This document shows positions 23,181 through 35,499 of a stretch of 64,000 nt of DNA, piece by piece. Below the pieces are notes generated by a model. That model did no database searches. It was not told the origin of the DNA and saw only the letters and a program-made list of their open reading frames with translations. The position numbers and the translations under genes were made by a program. The DNA is taken from NCBI GenBank assembly GCA_014925825.1, contig JACGCK010000115.1:1-64000 (forward strand). Reading direction: 5' to 3'. Within the stretch, counting starts at the first letter, position 1, and each line of letters starts with the position of its first letter. Source of the stretch: Pholiota molesta. Lineage: Eukaryota; Basidiomycota; Agaricomycetes; Agaricales; Strophariaceae.

Positions 23181-25132
23181 TCAGCGTGGCTGACCATGTA
23201 CACATCTGTTAGTCATCGGCCCTTGAAGGACCTCCACACGCACTGTCGCCTTCAAAGAGCCAAGCCTGCCAGAGCAGGCCAGAGCCTGTACTAGCCAGCA
23301 CTCAAAGAGTGCCAGTGTCAGAACCGACGTCGATCATGGATTAAATAATTGATCCTTCGATATTATCCAACTAAGTGTTACTTAGTCAAAGAAAAAATCA
23401 AGTATTCTCAAAACCTGGTATCTGTTATATGTATATTGCGTTGTTAGAACAAATTTCGAAGGTTAGCGACCAATATTACGCGTGGAAATAGCCTTCGCTC
23501 GGTTATTGTGGATGCATACATACCACACGGATTCACGGAAGTTTTAAACTAGCCATTCCTGAGGCTGGGAGGATTCAGAAGTAACTAGACGTAGCGCTGC
23601 GCGCACATAACATTTATTAGCTGCTTGTGTTATTCACTATGACACACTCCGCCGTCGCTTCGGGTGCGTGCCCCAAAGGGCAGTTCGTCAAGGCAAGTAC
23701 ATGCGGGAAAGTAGTCCTGGCGCTTGTTGGTGTCCACTGTCAACGTATCTCGCTGAGCAGCGCCTGAGATGTGAAACGCTCGTTGCTCACATCCGCACCC
23801 CCAACTCTAGAGGCTTCGGCGATCCCACCACAGGAACAGGGAGGCATATGAGTACTGCGAGCGCCACAAGCACCGTTCATTCACCCCTCGCCCCTCCTGC
23901 TGTTGGCCTCGCGTGCGGGTGGAAAGAGTCCGCCCGCTGCTGGCGACCTGCTGCCCAACGGTATGAAACATGCTTCAGTACCGCAGTGAGTACCGCGGTC
24001 GCGGTGGATAGGGGAGTTGCGAGAAGTGGGAAGGTCCCGCTGCTGTGAACGATGAAGGCGCGGCGCGACGTAGGGTGAAGCAACGTCCAAATCGTCCTCT
24101 GGCTCAATCGACGTAGATACCGAGTTCGCTGATGCGGGGTAGGTAAGTAGGACCTCGATTTCGCGCACTTTCACGGATGTTTACCTATTTCATCCGTTTC
24201 TCTACAATGAGAAGCGCTCTGCCGTCCCAATCCTTGCTACTAGATATGGAGATGCTGTAAAGGAAGTATGATGATCATTTTATCTGATTTGGGAAGGAAT
24301 TCACTTGCTGAGAGGGGTTTTCTCCATATCTAGCCGTCCTCCGACCCCGTGGTGTTGAGATTTGGGCCCGTCGTCGCGGAAATCGCCAACGCTGGGTGGG
24401 TTCGTTTCGCGGCGACGTGGTCGTATGTTGGGGAGTTCATGTTGAATGCAAATGGCCCCGAGTCTGCTCGAGTTTATAATGGTTGGCTATAAACGCAGAG
24501 ATATTTGCTGAGGTCACAGGTGAGTAATGTCCCCGAATTTCGACAACGCTGGGTCGCTGTCGATGATATGAGCTCTTGGGACCTGTGAGCCATTTACGAG
24601 CAGAACAGGTAAGCATGGGCACTGTGGTGTTATGTTTGGAGTAAACGTACGTACTTTCTTCAGATCTGAATGCCCATGAGCACATCAGCCTAAAACCATG
24701 ATCGTCTTCTGCGAGCGTTATAGAAGCGCTGATGAGTGTCCAGCGCAATATTTGACAGGTTGAGGACGAAATCTGCCTGCCGTCGATGACCTTCGGGATC
24801 TCGCAGCTCCATGGTAGGGATCCAATGAGGGTTGGGCGTGGCGAGGGGTCGTAGGTGCTACCAACAGGACGAGATGCATCTCCAGGCCTTTAGATGCAGG
24901 AGTAGAGATGTGATGGCGCGGATTGAGGACATGATGCAGGCGGAGTGCTGTACTTTTGCGAAAGAAGAATGTTGAGCGCTAGGAAACGGAACGAGTAAAA
25001 AATCAGCAACCATCACTTGATACGCCTGCTGAGATTCCCGCGAAAGCGAGTATCAGAGCAGGCATTATTTTCTGAGCGCTCTGGAATCTCTCGAAGTGGA
25101 CGCCCGAGAATATCCCTCAGCTGTATTCAACA
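23181..25132. other. long spacer, no gene seen
   Basis: About 1.95 kb. An open frame at 23668-24048 (126 codons, no motif, basic/Cys-rich composition) and minus frames over 23877-24174 look like chance frames in GC-rich DNA. Nothing else recognised. Confidence 0.4.
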
Positions 25133-25203
25133 GCATTGATGGTGTAGCGGTAACATTGGGTCTTCCCATGGCCTAGCTCCGGGTTCGACTCCCGGTCAAT
25201 GCA
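25133..25203 (+). tRNA. tRNA-Gly (CCC)
   Basis: 71 nt, intronless. Acceptor stem gcattga/tcaatgc, D arm gtgt-agcggta-acat, anticodon stem gggtc/ggcct with loop ttcccat (anticodon CCC, U33 present), and T arm ccggg-ttcgact-cccgg with a standard TTCGA box B. Discriminator A. The box A-like stretch is tgatggtgtagcggta. A T-rich run follows from 25208 (cttttta..cttttt), as expected for RNA polymerase III termination. Confidence 0.93.
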
Positions 25204-25204
25204 C

Positions 25205-25225
25205 ACTTTTTACTTTTTCTTGTCC
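25205..25225 (+). terminator. RNA polymerase III T-run after tRNA-Gly
   Basis: Runs of four to five T residues directly after the tRNA 3' end (tttt at 25207 onward, ttttt near 25213). Confidence 0.6.
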
Positions 25226-25296
25226 TCTACATCTTCCAGTGCCACTCTCGAGTACTCCTAGAACATCGCCGACGTCTCGTTAAGCTTGCTGCACTG

Positions 25297-25875
25297 TTAG
25301 ATGCAGATATATCCCAAATCCACCCTCTGCGCCTCGTGCGCACACACCAACGAGATTTGCCATGTCGGAAAAGTCGAAAGGTCGCTCCTTGGTCGCTCCT
25401 CGATTTTGCGGCTGAAGTGGAAGACCCAAGGCCGACTTATATCCCGAGGTCGAGTTTGCTCTTTGTCAAAGCGAGGCCTTTGCAGGCATCGACGGCGGTG
25501 GGTTTGGAACAAGAATCTAGCGCGAAAGAGAGCCTGATTGGATGTTTCCGTACAGATTTTGCAGACGGTAGCTGATGTTAGGCCATAGCAAAAATGTACT
25601 CGATGCGCGTCCCTGACTGAAAACCATCTGAATGGCTGGACATCGCCTCTGCGCGTCGCTGGAGTGTTAATTAGCGTCGATGTAATGAAAAGCGAAGAAA
25701 GGCGAAAGGACGCGTCCGATGGGTTGGGCTTGGATGTCGTGCTTGAAGAAACCTGTGACCGCGGATTTGGCGACGTCGGAGTTTGATGGATAAACAACTC
25801 CGCGTCGTGCGAATGCCGAGGGTCTCCTCCATTCTCCAACCTTTCTCTCAGCGTCGCAATCACATTCTCATCCAT
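25297..25875 (-). CDS. hypothetical protein (doubtful)
   Basis: Open for 192 codons from 25875. The first 40 residues (MDENVIATLRERLENGGDPR) look like a real helical N-terminus, while the remainder is Arg/Phe/Ser-rich and unlike a folded protein. A candidate intron (GTTTCTTCAAG donor to a CTCCAG acceptor near 25660) would shorten it. I do not recognise a family. It could be a small conserved protein with a different 3' structure, or chance. Confidence 0.25.
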   Translation of the reverse strand: MDENVIATLRERLENGGDPRHSHDAELFIHQTPTSPNPRSQVSSSTTSKPNPSDASFRLSSLFITSTLINTPATRRGDVQPFRWFSVRDAHRVHFCYGLTSATVCKICTETSNQALFRARFLFQTHRRRCLQRPRFDKEQTRPRDISRPWVFHFSRKIEERPRSDLSTFPTWQISLVCAHEAQRVDLGYICI

Positions 25876-26227
25876 ATTCCATCGTTCCCAATTTTTTTAT
25901 GGTTCAGAATCCCATCTACTGATGTCCTGCTGAGGCATATCACCTCATTACATCACGCGGCATCTTCAAAACATTCCTACGGGTGGTGCATTTCCGTGCA
26001 AAGGCACACATCCAAATCGCAGGGCGGAAGATATGCAGCGCAAGACAGAGGGTGTGTTCTCCAGGCATATCAGGAGTGCATGCTCCCGAGCCGTTGCAGG
26101 ATGGAAGAGTGCCGCGCCGGGGAGTGGAGGATGGCGATCGACGTTATTGGTCTCTGAGTTTATCTGCTTCTGGCTCTGGCCTGCTAGTGGTGGCATAATC
26201 GACTTGACCCGATTTTTCACCCTTTTA

Positions 26228-26960
26228 ATCGCCATCGGCTCCGTGCGAGCTTCATTCGCCCAATGCTCAGTGATGCGGCCTGGATGATCTCCAACAGTCG
26301 TTCGCCGGTGCTGCCTCCGTACCTTCTTCCGCGCCCTGTGTCCGTGCATTCATCCCAAGGCGCGTTAGTGCGTCTGGCTCTGTTTCCCCTCCCCTCATTT
26401 CCGTCTATCTATCTGGCTTTGGTGTCTTCATTGCATCTATACGGCGGGGGGCCCTAGCCCTGGACATGGATATAAATATGGATATGGATAGGCCTTGCAT
26501 CGGAGATCCTCTCGACGACGACTGCCCACCGTAAAGGTGGCTACCGTCCCAGTCGATCGATACTCCTAGGTTGTTCAAAATACGGAGCTCAATCCATTAT
26601 CCATGTTGTTATATGTCTGTCTGTATGCACGTACTGCATTCTTTATCATCATCCATCGATTTCGCTTTCGTAATATGGGCGTATGGGTGTTCGTATACTG
26701 TCTGACAATGGACTGCCGTTGAACAGCTCTCATGCGCGACGAGGGCTTGCCTCGACGCCCTGTTTACGTGCATTTATCCCTAGGCGCGCTCGTTTGCGCG
26801 GCGTGGCTGTAGTCGACCACACTATTCCACCGGTCCTTTGGCAAACAATATGTCTTACGGCCTTCGTAGTTGAGCGGTCATATCAGCAAAACTCAGAGAT
26901 TTGTGATCGATATTCTCTTCCAAATGTTAGTGTTCAATTGTTAATGACGAGCGTGAAATA
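26228..26960. repeat. dispersed degenerate repeat, copy at 26.2 kb
   Basis: Counterpart of 17585-18300, with the same block order including the ggatat run (26463-26490) and the catcggagatc / gacgactgccc pair. It occupies much of the 25876-26979 gene-free stretch. Confidence 0.6.
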
Positions 26961-26979
26961 TATATGATCGTAAGCACGA

Positions 26980-28045
26980 TCAAGGATTGGTATGAGTATT
27001 ATCTTCAGCAGCGACGAGCCCCAACGTCTCGTCGGGTGTAATCAAAACGTCCATTTTCCAATCGTGGTCGCCAACAGGGACATCTCCAGCGGCGAACAAT
27101 TGCTCGCGCAACCCCAAGCCCACTGTATATAATATGTTAGAGGAAGTTGGGATGGGTGCCGAGACGCCAAAAGCGCGCAGCAGAATTAAACGCACCCAGT
27201 AGTGGTTTTGGTCTGCCAGAAGCGACGTATGATGAGATGAAGCGGTCGTAATAGCCTTTTCCGTGCCCTAAGCGCGAAAGCGAGCGGTCGAAGGCGACAC
27301 CTGTGGAAGCAGAACACAAGGAGGAAAACGAGGTGTCACACAAAAGAACTCAGAAGAAAGAAAGAAATAAAGCTTACCTGGAACCAGGATCATATCTAAA
27401 TTGATTTCATGCGTGCCCTGGACTGGGTATCGAAAAACCCCCAAAAAAGGCAAGGTCACGCTCCCGCAAACCAGTAAGTGGAGAATAAAAGGTCCTTACC
27501 GCTAGGCCGCCTTTTCCCCTCCCAAAATGCGTCGGGTTCCTTGATGCCCCATGTGCCGCTGGGGAGCGAAGCAAGATCCTCGAAGGAGTACACGCGGAGG
27601 AGGTCCATAGCGCTGTCGGTCGCTTGGATCTTGGGCACGAAGAGCGTCTTCTCTGTACGGGTCGGGGGTGTGTGAGCACGCACGCTGGTTTTGGGACGCT
27701 CTTTGCTGTTATGATCATACATACCTAATTGGAGGATAGACTCCGCGATGGCTGTAGTGCGCGCTTCGCCCGATGGCATGCTCAAGTAACAACTTATCGT
27801 GGAACAGCGCTTGAAGGGCGGCAAAGCGAGCACGCGGGTGGTTATAGCGCGTGCTGCAGTGATCATAAACAAAATTTTAACACATAGGCATGTACATCTT
27901 TTCGTAAGTAAATTGAGATACAGAGAAAAAGCTTACATTGGTCCTCTAGAACCGCCGGCGACAGCTCGCTGAGTGTGGCCGCCACCGCCCTGCGCAGGCT
28001 CTTTTTCTGCGCTTTGAGAATCTGGGCCGCAGTGGCAGTGGCCAT
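26980..28045 (-). CDS. FAU1: 5-formyltetrahydrofolate cyclo-ligase (MTHFS)
   Basis: Six exons: 28045-27937, 27853-27725, 27652-27500, 27422-27378, 27300-27196 and 27122-26980. They total 684 bp (227 residues), all introns phase 1. The N-terminal AQKKSLRRAVAATL, the central EKTLFVPKIQ and the signature SLSRLGHGKGYYDRF (nucleotide/folate loop) identify the 5-FTHF cyclo-ligase family. This enzyme uses ATP to turn 5-formyl-THF into 5,10-methenyl-THF, recycling the storage form of one-carbon folate in cytosol or mitochondria. Length is normal for the family. No organelle signal is obvious. Yeast FAU1 is the named homolog; the symbol is by family. Confidence 0.93.
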
Positions 28046-29650
28046 GGTTGTGTTCGGGATTCTGACAATAAGAAGGTGTCTTCAGGTTCCTGGATTCCGG
28101 TGGATGCACGCGGTTGTTTCGTGCACGCGCTCGAACGACTCAGAGCGTCGAAAGGCCTGCCAACGCAGAAGAAGAGGCGTCTATATGTTAGGGCCTTCGC
28201 GAGTGTAAGTCCACCTTCGGTGGATGTGATGATCTGACTGTGACCTCAAGTTTTAAGTACGAAAGACATCACTGATCATGCGATCGGTACATGAGAAAAG
28301 TAGAAACGGCTCACTCTAAGTATGATGGATTGATGATGGTGGCAGGAAATGGAAATGAGCACGACTTTTGAGAGTGCTATTTACAGCGCCTGTTCGGGCC
28401 GCCCGCGGCAACGTCTGCCGCCACGGCTTGCTTCTACGCTGGGCAAACGCTGGGTGACGCCCGACGAGAGACTGATAGTAAAATCCAGGTTGAATTCTGG
28501 GGCCATGCTGAAAGTACTCATAAGCATCAGCGTGGAGATCTACTAGCACACTGATTTACTTCTGCAAATCCTTGAAGGAATCAGAACAGCTAAATGATGA
28601 TTAATCGAGACAATCCGGCCGCATAAGAATGAGAAGCGTAAATCTCTCAACAAATGCGAATCACGCTCTTGCTGATGGATTCTATACTAGCTTAGTAGAT
28701 CCTGACTGCTGCACAAGTCAAGCACAAGCATCGATAAAGATTACGATTATCGTCACAGAGTCACAGACTCTAATCAATCTCTATTCATATCTAGCTATAG
28801 GGAAGTCTTTCCCTTCCGGTTTGATTTCGCAAAAAAAATCTATTGAGATCTAGGTCATGGTACAGATAGCGAACCTAAAGGAAATCGGTCATTTTAATTT
28901 CCTAGGGTGGTGCACTATATCTGTGGTGCGCTTTGCGTTTTTGGACCCATGGATTTTGTCCTTAATTCTGATAAATTTGGAAGTTTTACCTGTCACAGCT
29001 ACTGAAAAACCGTGCAAGACTTGTCTCAACTTGGTTAGCTACATCACGTGTGATTACAGGAAAATTGGTGGCGTTCACACGGATCCCTGAAAGGAAATAG
29101 AAAGGAATCCCGTACATTCAACACGTCCAACGTTCTCCGCGGCCTCCAGGTCGTGCTTCCAGTCGCTACCACGCTTCAGGACCACCTTCAGAGTGCAACC
29201 TTCTGCGCAGTTACCCCTCGTTTCTCATGATCACCAGCCCGTGACGCGTGGGCGCATTGGAAGGTTGCACCAGCCAGTTTTTCCAACTCATGTTCGTCAG
29301 TTACTGCTATCACCTCCTCTTTTGTTCCCCTGACAGCGCGTCTGAATTTTCTCTTCAGGCGATATTTGATATACAGGAGATTAAGCATTGGACGGGTTCT
29401 TCCTCTCACATCTAGGTGAGAGACGGACGGGTCTTTTTTTGTCGTGTTATCGTCTTATCCTATCTGGCTCAATCGTTCAGATATAGCTGACGTCGGGCCT
29501 CGATCTTTGAACCTTGTTGGATGATTTTGTACAGGACGTTTCAAATTCACTGCACAACATACGTTCTTTCTCCGCCACGTAAGTGGAGATTGTTCCACTA
29601 TGATACTACATGGTCTTGACGATGCAGTGCGGCACCGTGTCTAGTTAAAA
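28046..29650. other. long spacer, no gene seen
   Basis: Includes the upstream region of the MTHFS gene and of the zinc-finger gene. Minus frames at 28316-28549 and 29188-29409 have no recognised motif. Very AT-rich around 28560-28900. Confidence 0.4.
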
Positions 29651-32600
29651 ATGGACCAAGGCTTCTCGGCTATGACGTCGTACCCTCCCAGGCCTACAGC
29701 CGAGGTTCCCGCACGTATATCTACGCCACCTCCTCCTACCAAGGCCCATCACCAAGGGGTGGGCGCCCACAACACTTCCATGACCCACGGCCATATGTTA
29801 ACAACATCCAGCGCGCGGAACCACCCGCCCTTCTCCTCTCTCCAGCATCACGAATCCGCCCCCACCACCATTCTACATGATCCACCTCGATACCCTGAAT
29901 CTTCCCAGCGGACGTTATACCAGCATCACGACCATGCCCGCACCCATCATACCTACCAACCTGCCGCCCCTGTATATGTGGACCACCTTGACAGGCCACA
30001 ATATCCACCCATAGCGGATGCCACAGACGATCCATATCTTCCTAATTTCCACGACCCGTCTTTTCGATTCTACATTCGCCGTCGTCGAACTACCAGCTAC
30101 CGCCCATCACCTTGCATTTGCAACCCGAGCCACACGAAATATCAGACTATCGAAACTCTATGAGAACATATCATGATTTACAATCTAGCAACAATCCCTA
30201 TCGCCGCGCCTCGATCCAATCATCCCTACGACTCTCGCACAGCGTCCAGCATCATAATACAACACAGGACCCTAGACTCTACCTCGACGATCAGCCAACA
30301 GCAAAAATTGCCTCGCGGCGTGACTCAATCACCCCCGATCCACAGGCCTCACCCTCACAACTTCAGCAGCGGCAACACCCACAGCGCCTCACACCGCTGG
30401 TTTATGGTCCTATCGTCTCGCCTGTTGGGCATAGCACAAGCTATCCCAGCAGCTCAGGCGACAGTCACCGTAGCAGCCACAAGACCGCAGCAAGGACCAC
30501 TACATTTAGTAATGAATTTTACAGTTCATCGCATGCCTCGTCCTCCATTCCCATGAGTAACAGTCATGCGCATTCCACCAACAACGGCGCCCATGAACAC
30601 CGGCACAGTATTTCTACGCATTGTGCCCAAGGAGACGAGCACATGCAGTATACTTACTCTCGAGATTCGACCACGGATCTCGATTCGATTCCAACTTCGG
30701 CTCCAAGTAGGATTCTCTTTCCCGTACTACCTTCTTTTGGGCTTCCACTCACCTTCTCGTAACACTACCAGGCCTGGACTCCTTCTATCGATTCGACCGA
30801 CACGCCGACCTTCGCCTACGCACCCCTATTGAATCACAACATCCAGCGTCGACGATGTCTCCGTACCATTCTCCCCTAGGTACATCCGACAATGACTCCG
30901 TCATGGATAGCGATGGCGGCGCGCCCGACGACGACGAAGTGTCATTAAACACCGACCCAACGCTGAATTCCATTTTCCTCGACAGTCAGGGCGGCAAAAG
31001 GACGCCGACGAGTAGGGAGGACGGCGGCTGGGATGGCGCAGCTGGGGACGTCGCGAATGAGCAGCCGAAGACGAAGAAGAAGAAGAAATCCAAGATGCAT
31101 GAGTGCGGTGTGTGTGGCAAGAAGTTCCCCAGGTCAGTGATGTTCCGCTATTCTGGTCTTTTGCCCTTTTCCAGTGCCTACTGTTATTTCCGTTCCGTGG
31201 CAATGGGCACCGCTATAACCACGATGCCTTTGTTACCTGATCTATTGGGATATGTCCATTTTTTGGGGGGGGGTATTGCGCTGATACGTTCCCTGCACCA
31301 GGCCAAGCGGGCTCAAGACACACATGAACACGCACAACAACGAAAAACGTGAGTCTTGACACACCCGCTCCTGCCTGCCCCGCCGCGCGCTCCACTCATC
31401 AGCCTCCACGGTCTCATTTTATTCATACATAGCCTTCCCGTGCGGGTTTCCAGGATGCACCCGCACCTTCGGCGTGCGGTCCAACGCAAAACGCCATCTG
31501 CGCACACACGGTGTCGTGCCAGCCGCGAGCGACGCGCAGCCCCTGTACGTCGTCGGCTTCGAGCCGCCCGTGGTCCTCCCGCCCCACCTGGAACCGCGCG
31601 ACACCAACAGCAACGGCAGCAGAAGCAGCGACAGTGGCACCAACAATAATGAACCTGGCGCCCTCCCGAGTAGTGCATCAGGGGTGGGCGGCGCGGCGTC
31701 GGATGACCAGCTACCGGGAGGCGCAGACGGGCAGGCGGGCGGGGGCGCGGCGCAGGCGCCGGAGCCGCGGGACCACTACCAGTACCAGCACCAGAAGTCG
31801 GCGCGCGCGTACAAGATCAAGTGGATGCCGCTGAGCCTGTCGACGCGCACGAACGCGGCGTCGTTGCGCGAGGCGGTGGAGGTGGGGGCGGAGAAGAAGG
31901 GGCGTGGGGCGTCGGACAGGACGAGGAGGGGCGCTGGGAGGGAGGAGTATGAGCCGGGGATGGAGGAGGCGGTGGTGGCGGAGGAGGAGGAGGAGGAGGA
32001 AGGGTACGATGACGATGGCGAGAGGCGTGCGGGAGGGTTGCGGCTGCGGGCGCGCGTGGAGGACAGTGATTCGGAGGATACGGAGGATGTGGCCGTGGAT
32101 CATGCTGGCGGCCTGTACAGCGATATGGCCGCTGCTGCGCGTTTGAGCATCCCGCTTCGCCCTGTCTTCCCGTCGTCGGCGTCTGGTGTAGGTCTGCTAG
32201 ATGATGCCGTCGGCGGCGGCCGACCGGGGCGGATGAGCTCCTCCATGCTGGATGAGTCGATGGGGTCTGATGCGGATCTGGAGTGCCGCTACACGCCAAA
32301 ATGCCCGAGCGCTTCGTCAGGCTGCAGCAGGTGCCCGCTGTCACCGTCGTCGTCGTCGTCAGTCGGGCTCCCAACGCTCTCATCCGGTTCTTCAGCTACG
32401 TCGACTTTCATGACCCCCGCAAGTCCAGCGAGGATCTCTGCTGCGCCGTGGTCAGGCTCGCATTCGAGGAATACGCCGCTCGACCGAGGCAAATCGAGTT
32501 TATCCGAACTCGGCGAAGCTGCAGCAGCATCGGCCGCAGCCGCGGAGGTCAGCGGCGAGGAGCGGAACTCGTATCTGGGATTCGGATCGCATCCTTACCA

Positions 32601-32764
32601 CCCTTCGCAGGTATGTGTTCTCTTCCTCCAGTCCCGACTCGTGTTTTTCTGCAGCTGAGAAAAAGCCAGTGATGACTGAACTAACTTGTTTTCACCAGTT
32701 TCGCATGCTTCCTGGACCCGCGCCGACGAATGCTGTGGCGCCGCCACGGTACATGGTGGTTTGA
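29651..32764 (+). CDS. C2H2 zinc-finger transcription factor (one frame break)
   Basis: Exons are about 29651-30706, 30772-31132, 31302-31348, 31433-32610 and 32699-32764, with consistent phases from the second part of exon 1 on. A long Pro/His/Ser-rich N-terminus leads to an acidic patch, a Lys-rich segment (TKKKKKSKMHECGVCG) and two C2H2 fingers split over three exons: CGVCGKKF...LKTHMNTH, then CGFPGCTRTFGVRSNAKRH. After the fingers come ARAYKIKWMPLSLS, a Glu run (near 31980) and a Ser-rich tail ending PPRYMVV. It should be a nuclear DNA-binding regulator; targets unknown. Near 30060, beside a T4 run, the frame must change by one base (NFHDPSF to SILHSPSSNYQ). That is either a mutation in the disordered region or a sequencing indel. 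Confidence 0.8.
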
Positions 32765-33297
32765 AGATACACTGGAGATCCTGCAAATGAAAATCTCCCA
32801 TATGCTCAATGTCTCGCGCGGCTCGTAAAAGTGCACTACATAGGTCCTCTATCTTGGATAGTTTTGGATTCGGATAGGATCTTGCTGGATGATAAATTGT
32901 ACCATATATCGCTTCCACATTCTTGGCTATGACATATGCTGCTTTCTACTTATTTAATCGTTTATTTATTATCGTGCATCTTTCCTTATCTTCAGTCATT
33001 GTTATACCTATTCTCGAATGATTATGTTACAGTCGACATTATCTATCTGAAGAGTCAAATGGCAGTGAGATTGGGTATGAGAAATCTTATTTTATAAGTA
33101 AATTGGCTTCTCTGACTGGCCCTCAAATTATACTGGCATCTTCCAAACTTTTCAGCTGTTGAGACTTGGTCTTTCAATGTATTTGTGTTTGAATAAGATT
33201 TGATACTACAAGCATTAGACTAGTACTCTGCGAATGGAAATTTCGGAAGGGGACTTGCTCGATGTCAATTTGGGCAATTGGGTCTGATGTAACCTTC
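32765..33297. other. AT-rich spacer, nothing seen
   Basis: 3' flank of the zinc-finger gene and of the F-box pseudogene. A short direct duplication near 33260-33370 (gggacttgctcgatgtca..ttggg versus gggacttgctggatgtcagtttggg) is visible. Confidence 0.4.
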
Positions 33298-34598
33298 TCA
33301 AGAGTTGGATAGACGGGACTTGCTCAATGTCAATTCGAATGAAAGGGACTTGCTGGATGTCAGTTTGGGAAACTGGGTCTGCCGCCACCTCCTCAATTCG
33401 GGGTCCAGTCTGTCGTCAGATCTTTCATAGCTCCAGAAGATGATTTTGAGAAGAACACCCTGAAGCTTTGGCCACCCTGATTCCGTCAAGGCCGAGTCAA
33501 GGAGTCCCCAGTCATCTCCTCGCATGAAATCCACATTCGTGTTAACACAGACTTCGATTGTTATCATTTCGATGAGATTGTTGTTTTCCATTTTCACGAG
33601 CTCGATACAAAGGCCGCAAAAAGGATCAGTGCTTCTATTGCGCTGGCTTTGGCTGAAAACGGTCTTCACGCGAAGGTGTTTGAGCGTCTGCATTGAAGGA
33701 TATATCATTTGGGAAAGGTTGATTCGTCAAATTCACGAAGCCATTTATATCTATAAAGGGATAGAAAATAAGTAATCGGATAACTACGCATATGAGTGGG
33801 TTGTTCGTACTGTGAAAGTCCACTTGGACACTGGTAAGCTGTTTACAACGACTCAAAAACTCAAGTGATGCTTGAACCTCATCCCGCCTACGTGTTTTGA
33901 ATGTCAGCTCATTGAGGCAACTGAAATCAATAAATGATTTTCCACATTTGCGCCGGGCCGCATACATCTTCATGAGAGCTCCAATGTCTTTGAGACCAGC
34001 GAAGCCCTATCGGCGTTTCAGGCAAAACCGAGGTGATGGTCTCATTGACATCCAACACCGTAATACGGTCAAGGTCAAAGTGGCGTAGATTGATGCAGGG
34101 AGCCAGATCCGAGGTCACAAAATTATGGATATTAGAAAGGTGGAATTCGGTGAGTGTTGGAAGATGGAGCAAATAGAGCAGCGCTGGCCGGAGTGGGTTA
34201 TCATCCCATTCAAGCTTGTTTGGTCCCTGATAGTAGGGATTCAAAATGCGGAGAAATCTCAAGTGAGTGATTTTTCTGAAGGTTTGTACGTGCGAGGCAT
34301 CCGAAAGATCGCCAATTGAAACGTTGTATGTCAGGTTGCGAATACAATGTCCAATCTCTGGGGATGTATCGAGCAGTTCCTGAAGCCTAGGAGTGGTAGT
34401 GTTGATAACGCTTGTGAAGGATGGTGAAGATCGAGCATAACGATTGTTCACAGCAATGGTAGCAAATATATGCTTTCGACAGAGATGGTGGAAATCATGG
34501 CAGACGAGAACACAAGCTTTCATCGAGGAAAGAGATGGATCGTCTTGGGCCAGGAGACTGATGGTCGCTTCTGTGATTTCGAAGGGAAGTCTAGGCAT
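33298..34598 (-). pseudogene. F-box/LRR-like protein, decayed paralog of 39514-40799
   Basis: From the ATG at 34598 (MPRLPFEITEATISLLAQDD) the protein aligns along its length with the intact paralog: shared VCHDFHHLCR.HIFATI, DNPLRP.LL.LLHLPTLT, SDLAPCINL.HF, TDPFCGLC and QTQFPKLTSS. The frame breaks near 33990, after LPETPIGLR, and again near 33690, beside CCCAAAT, so no continuous product can be made. An intron equivalent to the paralog's (GTACG...TTTATAG, about 33811-33739) is still recognisable. F-box proteins of this type recruit targets to SCF ubiquitin ligases; this copy is probably non-functional. Confidence 0.75.
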
Positions 34599-34831
34599 GC
34601 TGAAATTCCTTGGTCTTAAATTTATATTAATCGGAATCAACTCCCCAGAGTACGTCCAGAAACCTGTCTGAGTGAGTTACAGACCTTAAAAGAAAATAAT
34701 TGAGTCAGTTGGAAGCGGGAGACAAGCGAGAGATGGGGGCCAGTCACACTCGCCAGCAGTCACACTGATGATGCCCCGCGACGTGTCGTCTCTTGTTTTC
34801 GATTTCGACGTCCAAGCTGAAAGATGCTTGT

Positions 34832-35499
34832 ATGGCACAGTCACCTGCCGATATTTTCCTAAACACTTCTCCTAGATCTCCCACTGCCCCATACCACTGG
34901 CCTCCGCAACCAGAAGAGCGCAGGAGTCGCGCACCCGAGTTCTACGGTTTCGTCGCGTGGACGTCCACCTACTTGCTATTCGTATTGTATATCTTATGGG
35001 CAGTACTGCCGGATGAGTGGATCGTCTGGATGGGGGTCACTTGGTACCCTAGTAGGTGAGATGCCCAGAGGTGGTTTCGACAGGGTTTTCCGTGCTGACT
35101 TTTCTCTTCTTTGGTAGAGAATGGGCGCTTCTTTTCCCCTCATGGTCTGTCATGGTCGTCATCCTGACGTACATCTCGTACTCCGCGCTGGCCATCAGAG
35201 CCACGCCAGCCTTCAACGAGATGAGCTCTATCACTGGTTCGGAAGATTCAGCTATCTCTGTCAAAGTTGACCTCGCTCATCAAACCCCACCGATAGATTC
35301 TCGCATTGCGCTGCCATCTCCTGAAGATGGGGACCACAACCCATATATGGCCTCAGCAGAAGACGATTTTATTCCAGAATTATACGATATACCAATTGGG
35401 ATGGTTAATCGCGTTTTATACCATGATACCCTTCGGAGGGCTTATTCCAAAGCCCAAGCGCAATACGAGTCGGACGGGAGTCGTCATGATTCGCCATGA
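34832..35499 (+). CDS. GPI19: PIG-P, subunit of GPI-GlcNAc transferase
   Basis: Two exons, 34832-35055 and 35118-35499 (201 residues, phase 2 junction rebuilding YPSREWALLFPSW). The core APEFYGFVAWTSTYLLF and the second hydrophobic segment (SVMVVILTYISYSALAI) are the two transmembrane helices of the PIG-P domain. The protein is part of the ER complex that adds GlcNAc to phosphatidylinositol, the first step of GPI-anchor synthesis. The cytoplasmic C-terminal tail (GMVNRVLYHDTLRRAY) matches the conserved end of the family. I chose the ATG at 34832 because the frame upstream lacks an ATG and the N-terminus is short in homologs. Confidence 0.9.

Noticed and set aside
23668..24048. 126-codon plus-strand open frame
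   Set aside because: No motif, no intron pattern and odd Cys/Arg composition. Opposite-strand frames are equally open.
25876..26200. Plus-strand frames at 25783-26287 as a gene
   Set aside because: They overlap repeat-derived sequence and the antisense of other frames, and no homology or intron logic was found.
31711..32383. Minus-strand frames of 130-188 codons under the zinc-finger gene
   Set aside because: Poly-Pro/Arg/His shadows of the Glu/Gly-rich coding strand, with no motifs.
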